NCBI GenBank assembly: GCA_001936135.1
Contig: CP012809.1
Span: 1,103,501 to 1,167,500 of the forward strand
Reading direction: 5' to 3'
From: Saccharomycopsis fibuligera x Saccharomycopsis cf. fibuligera
Lineage: Eukaryota; Ascomycota; Saccharomycetes; Ascoideales; Saccharomycopsidaceae
Length of the DNA stretch: 64,000 nt
Position 1 is the first letter of the stretch; every line of letters begins with the position of its first letter. The notes beneath the pieces are model-generated. The model was not told where the DNA came from. It saw only the letters and a list, made by a program, of their open reading frames with translations, and ran no database searches. Shown here piece after piece: positions 46,916 through 57,380 of this stretch. The translations under genes and the position numbers were made by a program.

Positions 46916-47766
46916 ACATTAAAAAAAATAGAAAATGAAGTATTTTCTGTAATTTTTGGCCATTTTTTTCTTCTTCTAATTTGTTAACTTTTCATCATGA
47001 ACTAGTTTTGGAACTTCAGAAAAAAAAATCATTTTTATCTTTGTCTGTTCAATTTTTCTATTTTTTTTTTTTCTTTTCTCGTTCTTTTTATTCTTATTTT
47101 ATTTATTTCTTTAGTTTATTTTTAGTCCTTTCATACACAGCAAAACATAATAAAAATTGATACTTTGAAAATTTGATGTGTAGATTATTAGCAACAACAT
47201 GAAAGACATTAGCGTTACGAGAGGATGCAAAGCAAGCAATTGTAAAACTTAATGATAAACCCAGACGTTCGTAATACTATACAAAATTATAAAGTTATAT
47301 AACAAAATTACTATAACAGTAATTTGGTGAAAAAAATAAACAGAACAGCAGCAAAAGGAAAAAGAAAAAAAAACATAATGACTGAACAGTCTAAAATAGC
47401 GACACAGGCAAACCAAGAGAGCATTATAGATTGCAATAACGAACTAAACAGAAAGCAAAACACACAAAAATAAAAATAAAAATAAAGAATAAAAAAGAAA
47501 AGAACTGAGGTAAAAAGTATAAAATAGAATTAAAAAGATAAATGAATTTCAAAAAGTTAATGGAATAAAAATTAACAAACAATCATTGGTAAAACAACCA
47601 TAAGTAAAACAGAATATTAGATTGTTAAGAGTTTGATTATTATAGCAAGAATAGAAACTAACTGATTATTAGTCATACAAATAGTACAACCATTAAGCAA
47701 GTGCAGTAAGAGCCATATGGAGACCCATTGGAACTGATTAGGGCCAAGTTCGTTATGCCTTTTCTC
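46916..47766. other. Convergent 3' intergenic after VMA1
   Basis: This very AT-rich 850 bp lies between convergent genes, with T-rich 3'-end signals (46960-47130) and A-rich runs. No gene was recognised. Confidence 0.55.
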
Positions 47767-48372
47767 CTAAAGCATTATTGACTGACTAGGGGTGCTACCA
47801 TTCATCACTAACCCACCCCCACTGTTATTATTTCTATTATTATTATTATTATTATTGCTATTATTCGTATTTGAATTATTAGTTCTATTATGTGACTTTT
47901 TGTTTTTCACTACTGGCGCTTGAGAGCTTGGCCGACCAGAGCTGCCAGTATTATTATAGTTGTTTTTGTTGTTGTTATTGTTATTATTAAAAACAGTGTT
48001 TTTACCGCTGTTACTGTTGGAGTTAAAAGAACTGTCATTAATAAATGGTTTAAGGTTGGCTAGCTCAAACTTTTGCGCTTTGAAACCACTAGCTTGATGA
48101 GATAGTTCAATAAACGGCAACAAGTCGTTATACCTCTTCAAATAATCAGTTAATTTTTGTCTCAACTCAAACAATTTGGCCGCCACCGAATGAAAAAATT
48201 CTTGCTCATTAGCATTATCAGACACATGAGCTAAAAGTGATAGAAAATTGCTTACTTCACGTCTTACTATTTCAATTTGCTTTTTGACTTCTTCAATTTC
48301 AATCAACGTCTTGTCAACATCTATTTTATTGACATCAAACTGCGATAATTGTATATGTGCAGTTTGGCTCAT
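47767..48372 (-). CDS. Unrecognised small protein: coiled coil plus Asn-rich tail (201 aa)
   Basis: I do not recognise this protein. Residues 1-90 are helical and charged (KTLIEIEEVKKQIEIVRREVSNF, LFELRQKLTDYLKRYNDLLPFIEL) and could form a coiled coil or helical bundle, as in small subunits of larger complexes. Residues 112-195 are Asn/Ser-rich low complexity, encoded by an ATT/TTG-type repeat on the plus strand, ending TPSQSIML. There is no signal peptide or membrane segment. The frame is complete, begins with an ATG, and its first half has normal codon use, so a real gene is likely. It could be a small adaptor or Mediator-type subunit, but nothing in the sequence fixes that. Confidence 0.65.
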   Translation of the reverse strand: MSQTAHIQLSQFDVNKIDVDKTLIEIEEVKKQIEIVRREVSNFLSLLAHVSDNANEQEFFHSVAAKLFELRQKLTDYLKRYNDLLPFIELSHQASGFKAQKFELANLKPFINDSSFNSNSNSGKNTVFNNNNNNNKNNYNNTGSSGRPSSQAPVVKNKKSHNRTNNSNTNNSNNNNNNNRNNNSGGGLVMNGSTPSQSIML

Positions 48373-49160
48373 TCTTTATAGTCTTTTATTTGGAATATTT
48401 GTATGTTTAAGGATAATGATATTCAGGAAAAATTGATGTTCACACCGTGCTATGCTTTTTAGTAAAACTGTTGGAGCTGCTTCAGCTATTATTGATACAA
48501 CGTTGCAATGCAAAAAAAAAAAAAAAAAAAAAAAGTTGGAGTTTGAGGTATTGACTTCGAGCGTTCGTTGGCTGATCTTAGAATTTTGATTTGTTTCCTT
48601 TTTGCTTTTCCTTTTCTTGAAAATGCAAACCCAACAATAAACGGAAAAATAAAACGAACGATTAGGGGTGACTATATGTGTGGCTAAAATATTATAATTA
48701 TGAAAGCCCGGAGCAAAGAGTAAATCTGTTCTGACCTTTCTTAAAGAAAAGCTTGTTCAACAGAGATAGTAGTTGACGAGGAGCACTATTGGCATCACAG
48801 TCGTCATTCCCAGCACAGCGATTCCCGCCATTTCAGTTTTTTTTTATTTTTTATGTTTTTTATTTTATTTTCTTGTGTGCTTAATTAGTGCTTTCGCGGT
48901 TTCGAGCAATGAAGCCATTCGGCGGTGCGCGTAGCAGCTATACGATGCAATTACAGGTTCAACATAAACATAAATTAAGTGAAAAAGTAAAGAGGCAGAC
49001 GAACAAAGAAGACAATAATGTACAAAGGCATATATATAATAATTAAGAGCTGATAAGTTATAACAATTGCAAAAGGTGGAAAACCATAAAGGACAAAGGA
49101 GCTGGAAAATAATAAAATTGAAAAACAAAAATAAGTATGAGGGAAACTCGTTGAGGCCCA
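48373..49160. other. Intergenic upstream of the unrecognised gene
   Basis: Both neighbours are minus-strand. It holds a 23-nt A-run at 48512-48534 and T/A-rich 3'-end sequences near 48840 for the PIR gene side. No gene was recognised. Confidence 0.5.
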
Positions 49161-50264
49161 TTAACAATCAATCAAGTTGACAACATACAAGTAAACTGGG
49201 GCACATTGGGAGCCAATATTTTGGTCATAAAGATTGTAGAAAGTGCCTGAAAGGCATTGATAAAAAACTGAGCTATTACCAAGAGCTAATCTGCCACTAT
49301 TGGTGATACCCCAACCAGCAGCAATCACGGCACCGGCTTGTGGAGTAGGACCATCAAACTGAAACTGTCTGTTAGCCACAATAGAACCAATTCTGTTTGA
49401 AGAATCTTTCAATATAGAGTCTTCCAAAGTTAATGTCAAAGTGCCGTTCTTCTTGCAAGAAGAAGTAGCTCCAATATTTGAGATACCAGTAGAGGAAGCA
49501 GAGGAGGATGAAGTTGAAATACTTGAATCAGTGTCACTGGATGTGGTTATGGTTGCAAAGGTTGAAAGAGCATGAGAACTTGGGAAGGCGCTGGTGGTAG
49601 ATGTTATGGTAGTGGCTTCCTCGTTGCTGTCAATTTTGCTGCTTTCACTACTGCTGAAAGTACTACTGGTAGCAAAAGTCTGGTCATCGTCACAACCACC
49701 AAGGGATGATTCAACAACATAAGTGGAACCAAGTACTGTTGTGGTAAAAGTAGTGAATTGAGCACATTCTTCATTGGACGATGCTGAGTTTGCTGATGTG
49801 GAACTTGGGGCTGAAGAATCAGTTTCAGATAAAGTAAAGACAGTATGTTCAGTTGTACAAACGTCACATTCAGGCTTTATAGTTGAGAGCTTGGTCACAG
49901 AAACTGTTTGAGTTGGTCCTGAGATTATGCTTACGCTTGGTGCGGAAGTCTGCTTGATAGTGGTGAGCGACGTTTGACTAACTGGTCCTTGGATTTGCCC
50001 ATCATTTATTTGACTTACTGGTTGAACAATCGAAGAGACATAATCTCTTTTTGCAACACCTGTAAAGCTAGCAGAGTCTGACTCACTGGAGCTTATTGGT
50101 ACAATTGCGATGCCAAATGATGTTGTATAGTCTGTTTGAATATCAGACAAGGTAGTGCTAGGGGTAAGTGTCGTCCATGAAGAAGAGTCATCAGGAATAT
50201 AACTTGCGAGAGCAGAATTGGAAAGCAAGGGTAAGATTGCCAATGCGGTTAGTATCTTGATCAT
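49161..50264 (-). CDS. PIR1: PIR-family cell wall protein (367 aa)
   Basis: PIR proteins are secreted, O-mannosylated and joined to beta-1,3-glucan through alkali-labile glutamine esters. Features: signal peptide [20 protein letters not shown], a Kex2 site at VAKR/DYVSS, one PIR repeat QINDGQIQG, a long Ser/Thr-rich centre with the motif [17 protein letters not shown], and a C-terminal block with exact spacing C-66-C-16-C-12-C. That cysteine pattern is the family hallmark. Only one repeat is present, fewer than most Saccharomyces members. The final Cys is the last residue. The symbol follows Candida use; the exact paralogue is unsettled. Confidence 0.9.
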   Translation of the reverse strand: MIKILTALAILPLLSNSALASYIPDDSSSWTTLTPSTTLSDIQTDYTTSFGIAIVPISSSESDSASFTGVAKRDYVSSIVQPVSQINDGQIQGPVSQTSLTTIKQTSAPSVSIISGPTQTVSVTKLSTIKPECDVCTTEHTVFTLSETDSSAPSSTSANSASSNEECAQFTTFTTTVLGSTYVVESSLGGCDDDQTFATSSTFSSSESSKIDSNEEATTITSTTSAFPSSHALSTFATITTSSDTDSSISTSSSSASSTGISNIGATSSCKKNGTLTLTLEDSILKDSSNRIGSIVANRQFQFDGPTPQAGAVIAAGWGITNSGRLALGNSSVFYQCLSGTFYNLYDQNIGSQCAPVYLYVVNLIDC

Positions 50265-51077
50265 ATTGGAAGAGGTATCACAAAATGGTGGTTATTTCCT
50301 AGATTCAATGTTAGTAGTGGAATAACGTATATGGATAATGGGTATATAAGATGATGTCAGGGTATCAAAATTTATTAAGCTGCTTTGGATGTAAAGAACA
50401 GGTTATCGAACAATTACAAAAATGAAAACAAAAAACGTTTACACGGGAAATCTTGTAGAATATATATTTGCCAGCCATAGTAAGATGCTGCTAGGAAACC
50501 CCACCACGTCTAGCTAAAACCTTTACTATATGTAGGAGACAGGCTCTTCTAAGGTTACAAAATCAGCACCCGCCTCGTCTAGCTGCACAGCTGTCATGCC
50601 ATTTGCTGGATGTCTACTATGGAAAGTTTAGCAGTATAGGCCCGCAGTATGTGCAGTATGTGGGTTTGAAAAATGAGGTGGCTGAACCGTCTCCGATATT
50701 CAGAAGTCTCTCAGACCCCGTTTAACACATGTATGTTCTATGTTACCCAAGGTATGACAGCGTCTCTATATGCATATACTACTTACATGGATTGTATGCG
50801 GTCTCAAGTATTTTTTTGTTTTTTATAAGTGATAGCGCATATTTAATCTGATTTACGTTTCGCGTACCTGTCAACCTAAAATGCATTTTGTGAAGACAAT
50901 AACGGGTTGCAAAATTTACAAAAAAAATGAATCTACAACCTTGAAATACACCCTTTCTCAAAGCAAACCAACCCGGAACTCCACAGAATCTCTTTGCTTT
51001 ACATTTACTGCTACTGGCCAAAACAACAAAAAATAAAAAATAAAAAATAACTTCGGCTGCTAGGCAGCAAAAATAAA
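50265..51077. promoter_or_regulatory. PIR promoter region
   Basis: This lies upstream of PIR1 (minus strand). A TATATAAG-like element (minus strand) lies near 50341-50350, about 80-90 bp before the ATG. The small frame at 50779-51021 has no protein features. T-run terminator material for the tRNA lies at 51066-51074 (minus strand). Confidence 0.5.
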
Positions 51078-51160
51078 CTCCTCATCAGGGGCTCGAACCC
51101 TGGACATTTCGGTTCCTTATTTTTAAAAGCCGAACGCTCTACCAACTGAGCTAATAGGGA
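51078..51160 (-). tRNA. tRNA-Lys(TTT) with 10-nt intron
   Basis: On the minus strand: TCCCTAT / ATGAGGA acceptor arm, D arm GCTC/GAGC, anticodon stem TTCGG/CCGAA around CT-TTT-A, intron at 51114-51123, and T arm CAGGG-TTCGAGC-CCCTG with discriminator G. The mature tRNA would be 73 nt. The acceptor has a C4-A69 mismatch where Saccharomyces has T-A. The intron is shorter than the one in Saccharomyces tRNA-Lys(UUU). A LINE cluster begins about 64 bp upstream. Confidence 0.92.
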
Positions 51161-51224
51161 CGGAGTTGCCCTTAAATAGAGGGGGTATTACTGATATAAT
51201 GGTCGTTTTATTGAATCATATAAA

Positions 51225-51704
51225 AATTCTAACTGTGGGGTTTTCACCTACATATCTTTCCCCTATATAATATAATAACAACTGAGGTATACTGTATATA
51301 CTATATAGATACGTTTCTAATATTATATTTTTTATAATTGATATAAAAATAATAAATTTCCGGACTTGGGAGTCTTTTATATCTTTCGAGTCCATCATTT
51401 GATTGTTAAAGCCTTGTATTTCTAATATAACTAAATAGTAATAAATATATAACAATGTTGGGTTGAACCGTATATAAATAATAATCAGACTGAATACAAC
51501 ACAAATTAGCGTTGAGCTATTAATAGTAGTGAATACACAATATGCCTTATACCAAATACTGTAATATGTGAAATGTGCATATTGTAGAATCAAATAAGAT
51601 TAAAGAAAAATATTGAGTAAATAATATGACGTATTTGTACGTCGATATAAAGGTCTAGAACTCAATGTTCGTCATAAATCGGCCTTGTGTGAAAAAAAAA
51701 AAAA
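51225..51704 (+). mobile_element. LINE (Zorro-like) 3'-UTR fragment E with short A-tail, split by a 316-bp insertion
   Basis: 51225-51357 matches the final part of the LINE 3' UTR (GGGGTTTTCACC, then CCCCTATATAAT, TACTGTATATACTATATAGAT). The expected last bases, ATAAATCGG...TTGTGTG plus an A13 tail, resume at 51674-51704. The 316 bp between (51358-51673) are foreign to the element. Orientation is plus, pointing away from tRNA-Lys, with its truncated 5' end about 64 bp upstream of the tRNA. Confidence 0.7.
51358..51673. other. Unidentified 316-bp insertion flanked by ATAAAT
   Basis: This segment interrupts LINE fragment E and is bounded by a direct ATAAAT (51352-51357 and 51674-51679), consistent with a target-site duplication. 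It is AT-rich with an open minus-strand frame of little content. I could not place it in a known family; a short LTR-type remnant is possible but not supported by clear terminal repeats. Confidence 0.5.
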
Positions 51705-51705
51705 T

Positions 51706-52354
51706 TAATTTCTAGTCTTATTTACTACATCACCATGCTAATTAATTAGATAACACTTTTTTTAGTGAGTAGGAGATAGCATTGAAGTTGAGCTTTTTTA
51801 CTGTGTTACTGTTAAAGCCAACAACAAAGAAAATGGAATAATAGTCATCATAAACCAAAAGCTCCTCTACCTTTATTTCGAATTTGGCTAAACTACTAAA
51901 TTTTCAACTAATGCTAACTTATCTGTCGACAGCAAAGCAATGACCCTCAAAAAAAAAAAAAAAAAAAATTAAAAAAATAAAATATCATTCATCCTAGACT
52001 ATAATCTCTCCTATATCTATTTCAAATCCAACTGATCCATTAAAGTCTAACTAATACTAATGGGGTTTTCACTTGTACAAGTTTCCCCTATAAACTAACA
52101 ACTGAACTATACTGTATATACTATATAGATAAGTTTATAAGATTATATTTTCTACCGTTTATATAGAAATAATAAATCGATATTGTGTGTGAAAAAAAAA
52201 AATAACGGGTTTCCACTTATCTAAATTTCCCGCATATAATAACAATTGAACTATCCTACATCTACTATAGTACATCTACTTTTCAATAAATTCATAAGAT
52301 TAGTTTTTCTATCAATCATATGTAGACAATAAAGTATTCTGTGTGTTGACAAAA
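51706..52354 (+). mobile_element. LINE (Zorro-like) 3'-end fragment F, interrupted by copy D
   Basis: This begins in the ORF2 tail (reads ISSLIYYITMLIN then stop) and runs through the second 3'-UTR type at 51706-51918. It resumes at 52203-52354 (AACGGGTTTCCACTT, ending TTCTGTGTGTTGAC). In the middle sits LINE copy D. It starts immediately after the A-tail of fragment E. It has no long A-tail. Confidence 0.7.
51919..52202 (+). mobile_element. 5'-truncated LINE copy D nested in F, A11 tail, TAAC repeat
   Basis: This 284-bp insertion starts TTATCTGTCGACAGC, carries the first 3'-UTR type, and ends with an A11 tail (52192-52202). TAAC occurs on both sides (51915-51918 and 52203-52206), as a short target-site duplication. 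It is about 97-98% identical by eye to the inverted copy B 3' UTR (6413-6690), with about six differences apart from the A-run. Confidence 0.8.
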
Positions 52355-54898
52355 GTTATTTGAATATGCCTTTATATTCAATTGAAAATTAAGGACTCCT
52401 TTTTGGTTTTTTTTATTTCAAAGTGATATAATTCTCTACTATGCATTACCACGGAGTTTTGTTAGAGGTATTAGGTCTAGTCTAGTAAGCCTCTAAGCAA
52501 ATGATTTTATATTCAATAAAATCCGTTAATAGGGAATCATTTAATTTTTTAATTTAATTTAGAATTGTTCTTATTCAAGCTCAAAAATTAGCAATCTGCG
52601 ATTATATGTGCATCATGTATAGGCTCTAACTATAAGTATCTAGTTGTTCTGAGAATTTGTGTTGTACGGTTGAACACAAAATATAGCATTTGACGGAAAT
52701 CGACCTTATTTAAACAAATTCACATAGCAAGCAACACCGAAGAGAATTTTTAACCGGCTAGATGTTCCAAAAATTTAGTGCAAAAATTTCTACATTTCAA
52801 GAATTGTAAAAGTTATATAGTGTAATATTTCTCCATAAAAATCTTTATAAAATTCTTTATTTTATCATGCGGTGCCAAATTCTCACATTTCACTGTCGCT
52901 AATATACAAACCGGAAAATTGGCTTCACTAGTTGAAAATTGAATAAAAGAAATTAGTATCGTAGTACCGGTATAGTGCACATTTGCTTTGAATATTTGGT
53001 GCCATAGATACAACAACTCAAAAAGAGTATGTAGATAAGGTATCAAGTCAATTTGTCCTTCACAAGATGCTGGTGAAAATACATGTAGTACCGAATCATA
53101 TTACAATAAGCTATTTCTGCAGGTAAGCCACATTGTTAGTCAGAATATAGGAGTACTTCCCCGTTTCTATAAGCATGATGCTTAACGCTCTAAATATGGA
53201 ACTCAAGTTAATATTCAAAGCTTTTGGTGACTAAATTTGCAAACAACCTGTCCAATAAGGCATGGTGCCTATTTATAGTAATTTCGAAAAAGAAGTTAGT
53301 GATAAGGATCAAGAAAAACCTCATCGTAGAATCAACAAACAGACAAAAAGGCTGTGCCGGACGTTTGAAGTTGATAATGATCAAAACCAAATGTCCTTAT
53401 TTTGTTATAGTTATATCTCTGGTAAATTATAGCTATACGCATATTAGTCACGGAAACTAAAGAGTAAGGCTTTAAAACTTACAGAAAGAGATTTCCATTT
53501 CCTAAAAGGTCTACTGCCAAATATTCTAGACTTTTTTAGTAAACATTATACCATGGTATTAGCAATATAAGTATGTCAAATAGTTGCGTCTAATATTTGA
53601 TTCACTACAGTGACATTTTGACAGAGGTAAAACAGTAAGACAGCGGCATTTACGGATTCCAAGATTTGCTCTGCTTGTTAATATACGGTAAATATTGAAA
53701 ATCTATATTCTACTTCTGGTAATTACCGTTACTTAGTAGCTGCTTTTCTCATCTCGAAAGCATATGCAAGGAATCAAAGAAACTAGCGCATGCTGAGGTG
53801 GAGAATGTCGCCAATGAATAGAAACATGTTTGTGCGTGTCTCGTTGAATAAATGAAAACAACTAAGGGCTCTTCTCTTTTCCTTCATGGATCAGTTTCGC
53901 TTTCTAAGAGATCAGATATACTGCGTACCCCAGCTTATTGTGTCCTTCAGCAGGTGGCACCAAACAATAAAAAAGGTTCAGAACGTAATAAAAAGCACGT
54001 CAACGACTTAGCTAGACGCTGAAATTCTCGTCAGTGAGCTCCCCAAACTCAGCAGGGTTCCCTTTCATTGCTTGAATAGTCTGGCCCAATTTCATTACAG
54101 TCCCTGAAGAACTTACTCTGGTTCTAGGTGTAAAAATGAAACTGGTACCACCGTGCAGGTAAACTACATATGCAAGTCTCTGCATCACGAAGCTCAAATA
54201 AGCAGAAGGTTCGCGAAGAGTCCTGCGCGTTCTCAAAGCCTCGCACCAGGAAGCAGGTAAATGCATATAAGTACATACCGGCCAAAAATTGTTCGCCGTT
54301 TGCCTGGGAAGCGCCCTTTGTAGCTTTTTTTGTTGTTGACGTCTGCCATTTTTGCTTGTTCTTTATTTTATTCTTTTTCTTGTTCTTGTTGTCAATATTT
54401 GTGGTCTTTGATTATTGGTCTTGTTTATTCATATCGATACGCTGACATCTTAGATATAAAAAGTGCAGTTATCAATAGCACATTCTTCCAAAAATTCACA
54501 CGTTCGTTTTTTAAGCCAAGGTCGCGTCCAAAGAAAGCTAAGTTTCACTAAAAGGGGATAAAACACCAGAGCTCCTATTTCGCCAAAAAGGTAATGTCAA
54601 CCTAACAAATATTTTGTTTTAAGCCTTTCACTTCACTTTCATTAAATTCTTTCTGTGCTTGTCGACATCAATATTCATGAACTGCTAGACAAAAAATTAC
54701 TTTATTTAAATCAATTCATTCTTTTACTTATTCATTCGTTCATTTTTACTACTATTCCAACTACAGCATTTTCAAATACCTCTTCAATATCAATAAAAAT
54801 TTTCTTGTTATTGGTCCACTCCCATTAACACGAAGATCTGCCTGAAAACAATTCATTATTAGCTCAAAACACTTATATTATAATTTCAAAAACCAATT
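52355..54898. other. 2.5-kb gene-free region upstream of WSC gene
   Basis: No gene is supported. Short frames (52813-53046 minus; 53224-53460 plus) look random or badly decayed. The region may hold old element sequence next to the LINE cluster. The last 300 bp are T/C-rich with TTTCACTT-type repeats, the likely promoter and leader of the WSC gene. Confidence 0.4.
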
Positions 54899-56623
54899 AT
54901 GATTAAACGGATAATATCTCTTTTTATCTTACTATTTTTTCAGATTCAAAATGCAGCTGCAAGCTTTTCCTATATGGGCTGCTACGCCAATACTGGGGTT
55001 TCATTGGGTTTTAAAAACACATACCCTTCGAATCCTTTAGACCAATGTTCGTCAATATGCCAACAATCAAAGTACCTTGGTATAATAGAAGGAAATAAGT
55101 GTTATTGTGGCGATTCCTCACCGTTAAGTAACTCAGTATCAGATGCAAATTGTAACAGCAATTGTACAGGATCTTCGGGAAACTGCGGTGGATCTTCATA
55201 CTATGCACTTTACCAAAACAAAGATGTGCAGAGCTCATCATTGTCTTCGTACCCGTCTTCATCTTCGTCAGATCCATCTTCATCGTTATGGTCGTCGTTG
55301 TCATCCAATTCAGTTTCCGACTGGCTGAGTGTAAGTACTCTGGCTAGTTCAAGTTTGGATAGCTCTTCGGGAACAATCACTGTTTCCCCAAGCTCTTCCG
55401 CTTCATTTGTCTCAGCTACGGCCAATAATTCAAGCTGGATTACTTCATCTTTCTGGTCATCTTCATCCTTCAGTAGTGACAGCAGTAGCAGTAGCAGCAG
55501 CAGTTTTCCATACAACTATACAACATCAAGCTCAAGCTTGAGTTCAAGCAGATACTCTCATTCTCACAGATCGGCATCAACATCATCTGAGAGCGTAATT
55601 ACCACAGACTCAGAGTTCGTTCGTGATGGTATTACCATCACTTCAGCTGTTTTGAAAACTTTAATGGGCAGCGATGTTGAGTTGACCCAAACTGCTGATG
55701 ATACAATTTCGTCTTCGGTTACCGTTGTCAATAATAAATCACAGTCAATCAAATCACAAGTTGCAGGTGGTGTTGTTGGTGGTACCGCAGGTATTTCAAT
55801 GATTTGCTTTTTAGTTTGGTACTACACCAGAAGGGTCAAGCAGAAAGATGAAGAAGAAAAACAAAGAAACTTGGCAACCATTGCTGCCACTATGGTTTCC
55901 AAAAATGCAGGAGACTTGTCGTACTCCGGAACAGTCCATGGAAGTAATCATGGCAGTAGTCCATTCAATGATCAATACCGTAAAAATACTCTTGGATCCA
56001 AACCATCCACTAAACGACGCTTGGATGGACTTAGTTCGCCAGACGGAGAGGACTCATTTCAATTTTATGATAATAATCAACATCTTATTAGAATGGGTAG
56101 TACCGGTCATGAATCTATTGCTAATTTCATGCCAATGAGAATGGGAAGCACTGGCCATGATGATGAGCATCAAAGTTTTAACAATTCGACGTTAGGATCA
56201 TTTTCGTCAGCAACTAGTGATGGCTATTACGCTCAAAAGATGGCAGAGGCTGAAGCTGAGGCAGCAGCAACGGTAGAAGCAGCAGCGTTGAACAGAAACA
56301 CATCTAGTGCTACTAACAGATCGGCCACTGCTTCTGATAGGTACTCATTTGCCTCATTTGAATCCAGAAAAATAATTGTGGATGATGAGATTGCCTCTAG
56401 TGTTGAAAGAGATGACGGCTCTGTACATGGTTATGAGGGCCCATCGCCTTTCGGATTGACAATTGCCAACCCAGATAATGATAGTGACAGCGACAGTGAC
56501 AATGAAGATTATCATGAAAAGAAGGATGACAACGCTTTCGAAAATAATGATCATTCGCAAAATGATCGTGATGACAATAACGGCAGTGGAGAAGATGGTC
56601 GCAAATTGAGAGTTTTGTTTTAA
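54899..56623 (+). CDS. WSC-domain cell-surface stress sensor (574 aa)
   Basis: WSC sensors detect wall stress and signal through Rom2-Rho1-Pkc1 to the wall-integrity MAP kinase. The protein has a signal peptide (MIKRIISLFILLFFQIQNAA) and a WSC domain of about 22-112 with Cys-rich spacing (YMGCYANTG, DQCSSICQ, KCYCGD, NCNSNCTG, NCGGSSYYALY). A Ser-rich O-mannosylation rod spans about 117-230. One transmembrane helix (about 287-309, VVGGTAGISMICFLVWYY) is followed by RRVKQKDEEEKQR and a 260-residue acidic tail. In the Ser-rich rod, codons CTG at 55324 and near 55345 would be serine under CUG reassignment. Which WSC paralogue it is cannot be told. Confidence 0.9.
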   Translation: MIKRIISLFILLFFQIQNAAASFSYMGCYANTGVSLGFKNTYPSNPLDQCSSICQQSKYLGIIEGNKCYCGDSSPLSNSVSDANCNSNCTGSSGNCGGSSYYALYQNKDVQSSSLSSYPSSSSSDPSSSLWSSLSSNSVSDWLSVSTLASSSLDSSSGTITVSPSSSASFVSATANNSSWITSSFWSSSSFSSDSSSSSSSSFPYNYTTSSSSLSSSRYSHSHRSASTSSESVITTDSEFVRDGITITSAVLKTLMGSDVELTQTADDTISSSVTVVNNKSQSIKSQVAGGVVGGTAGISMICFLVWYYTRRVKQKDEEEKQRNLATIAATMVSKNAGDLSYSGTVHGSNHGSSPFNDQYRKNTLGSKPSTKRRLDGLSSPDGEDSFQFYDNNQHLIRMGSTGHESIANFMPMRMGSTGHDDEHQSFNNSTLGSFSSATSDGYYAQKMAEAEAEAAATVEAAALNRNTSSATNRSATASDRYSFASFESRKIIVDDEIASSVERDDGSVHGYEGPSPFGLTIANPDNDSDSDSDNEDYHEKKDDNAFENNDHSQNDRDDNNGSGEDGRKLRVLF

Positions 56624-57380
56624 TTTTGATGTTCGCTTGTGGTCTGATAAACTTCGTCTTCCGCTTTCCTTTTTTTCTTGATGTTCTCTACGCTTTGTCA
56701 ATGCGTATGTTCTGCTATTTCTTGGTGTTTCTTTTACTTTTTTGGTTCTTTGTTTTTAGTTTACTTTTTTGTTTCTTCACTTTTTAATCCTGACTGAGCT
56801 ACTTATTTCAAACAAGCCAGCCTAGTTAATTATCCTCCTTATTCTCTGCTTTATACCATCTTGTCTGTTTTGCGCTCTCGTTTCCTGCTTTCGTTTCCCA
56901 GTTTTTTATAGTTGCGTTGCTTTGTTTCTTCACTAATCTTGCAATGTCTGGCTTGAGCCATTTCCGTTTGCCTGCCAGTCATTTTGTACATTATATATAA
57001 TTCCCCTCTTTACTTTTAGTTTTCCTTTCATTTTCTTTATTTACTACTACTATCATTTTGCGCTATTTTTCCATATCTCTTGACTTTCCTTTTTTATACG
57101 TTATATGGGCAATTGTTTTTGTTTGTTTAGCCTTTTATTTCCAATTGTGTGGTTTGATTCGAGAGTATCTTCTACTTACCTTAAATAGCATAGCTGGGAA
57201 AAAAAATAATAATATAGACTGCTTTAATTGTTTTAACTTCAATTCATTACTGACTTGGTAAACGACTTACACTTTAGCAAGATAGCACAATTGTCTTATA
57301 CATTCATTCTAACTCAACTACTCTCACCAATACTCCAGCATACTTACTAAAAAGCCAGCCGGATTTTGCGTCCAAAAATA
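56624..57380. other. Convergent 3' intergenic, WSC / REC8
   Basis: This CT-rich 750 bp has many TTTC/CTTT runs on the plus strand, between convergent genes. The frame at 57058-57261 lacks features beyond hydrophobicity. No gene was recognised. Confidence 0.5.

Noticed and set aside
51454-51674. Possible small solo LTR within the 316-bp insertion
   Set aside because: Only a weak TG...CA-type boundary was seen and the flanking repeat fits the larger segment; not supported.
53208-53460. Overlapping frames in the WSC upstream gap
   Set aside because: Both strands are open over the same stretch with no recognisable domain.
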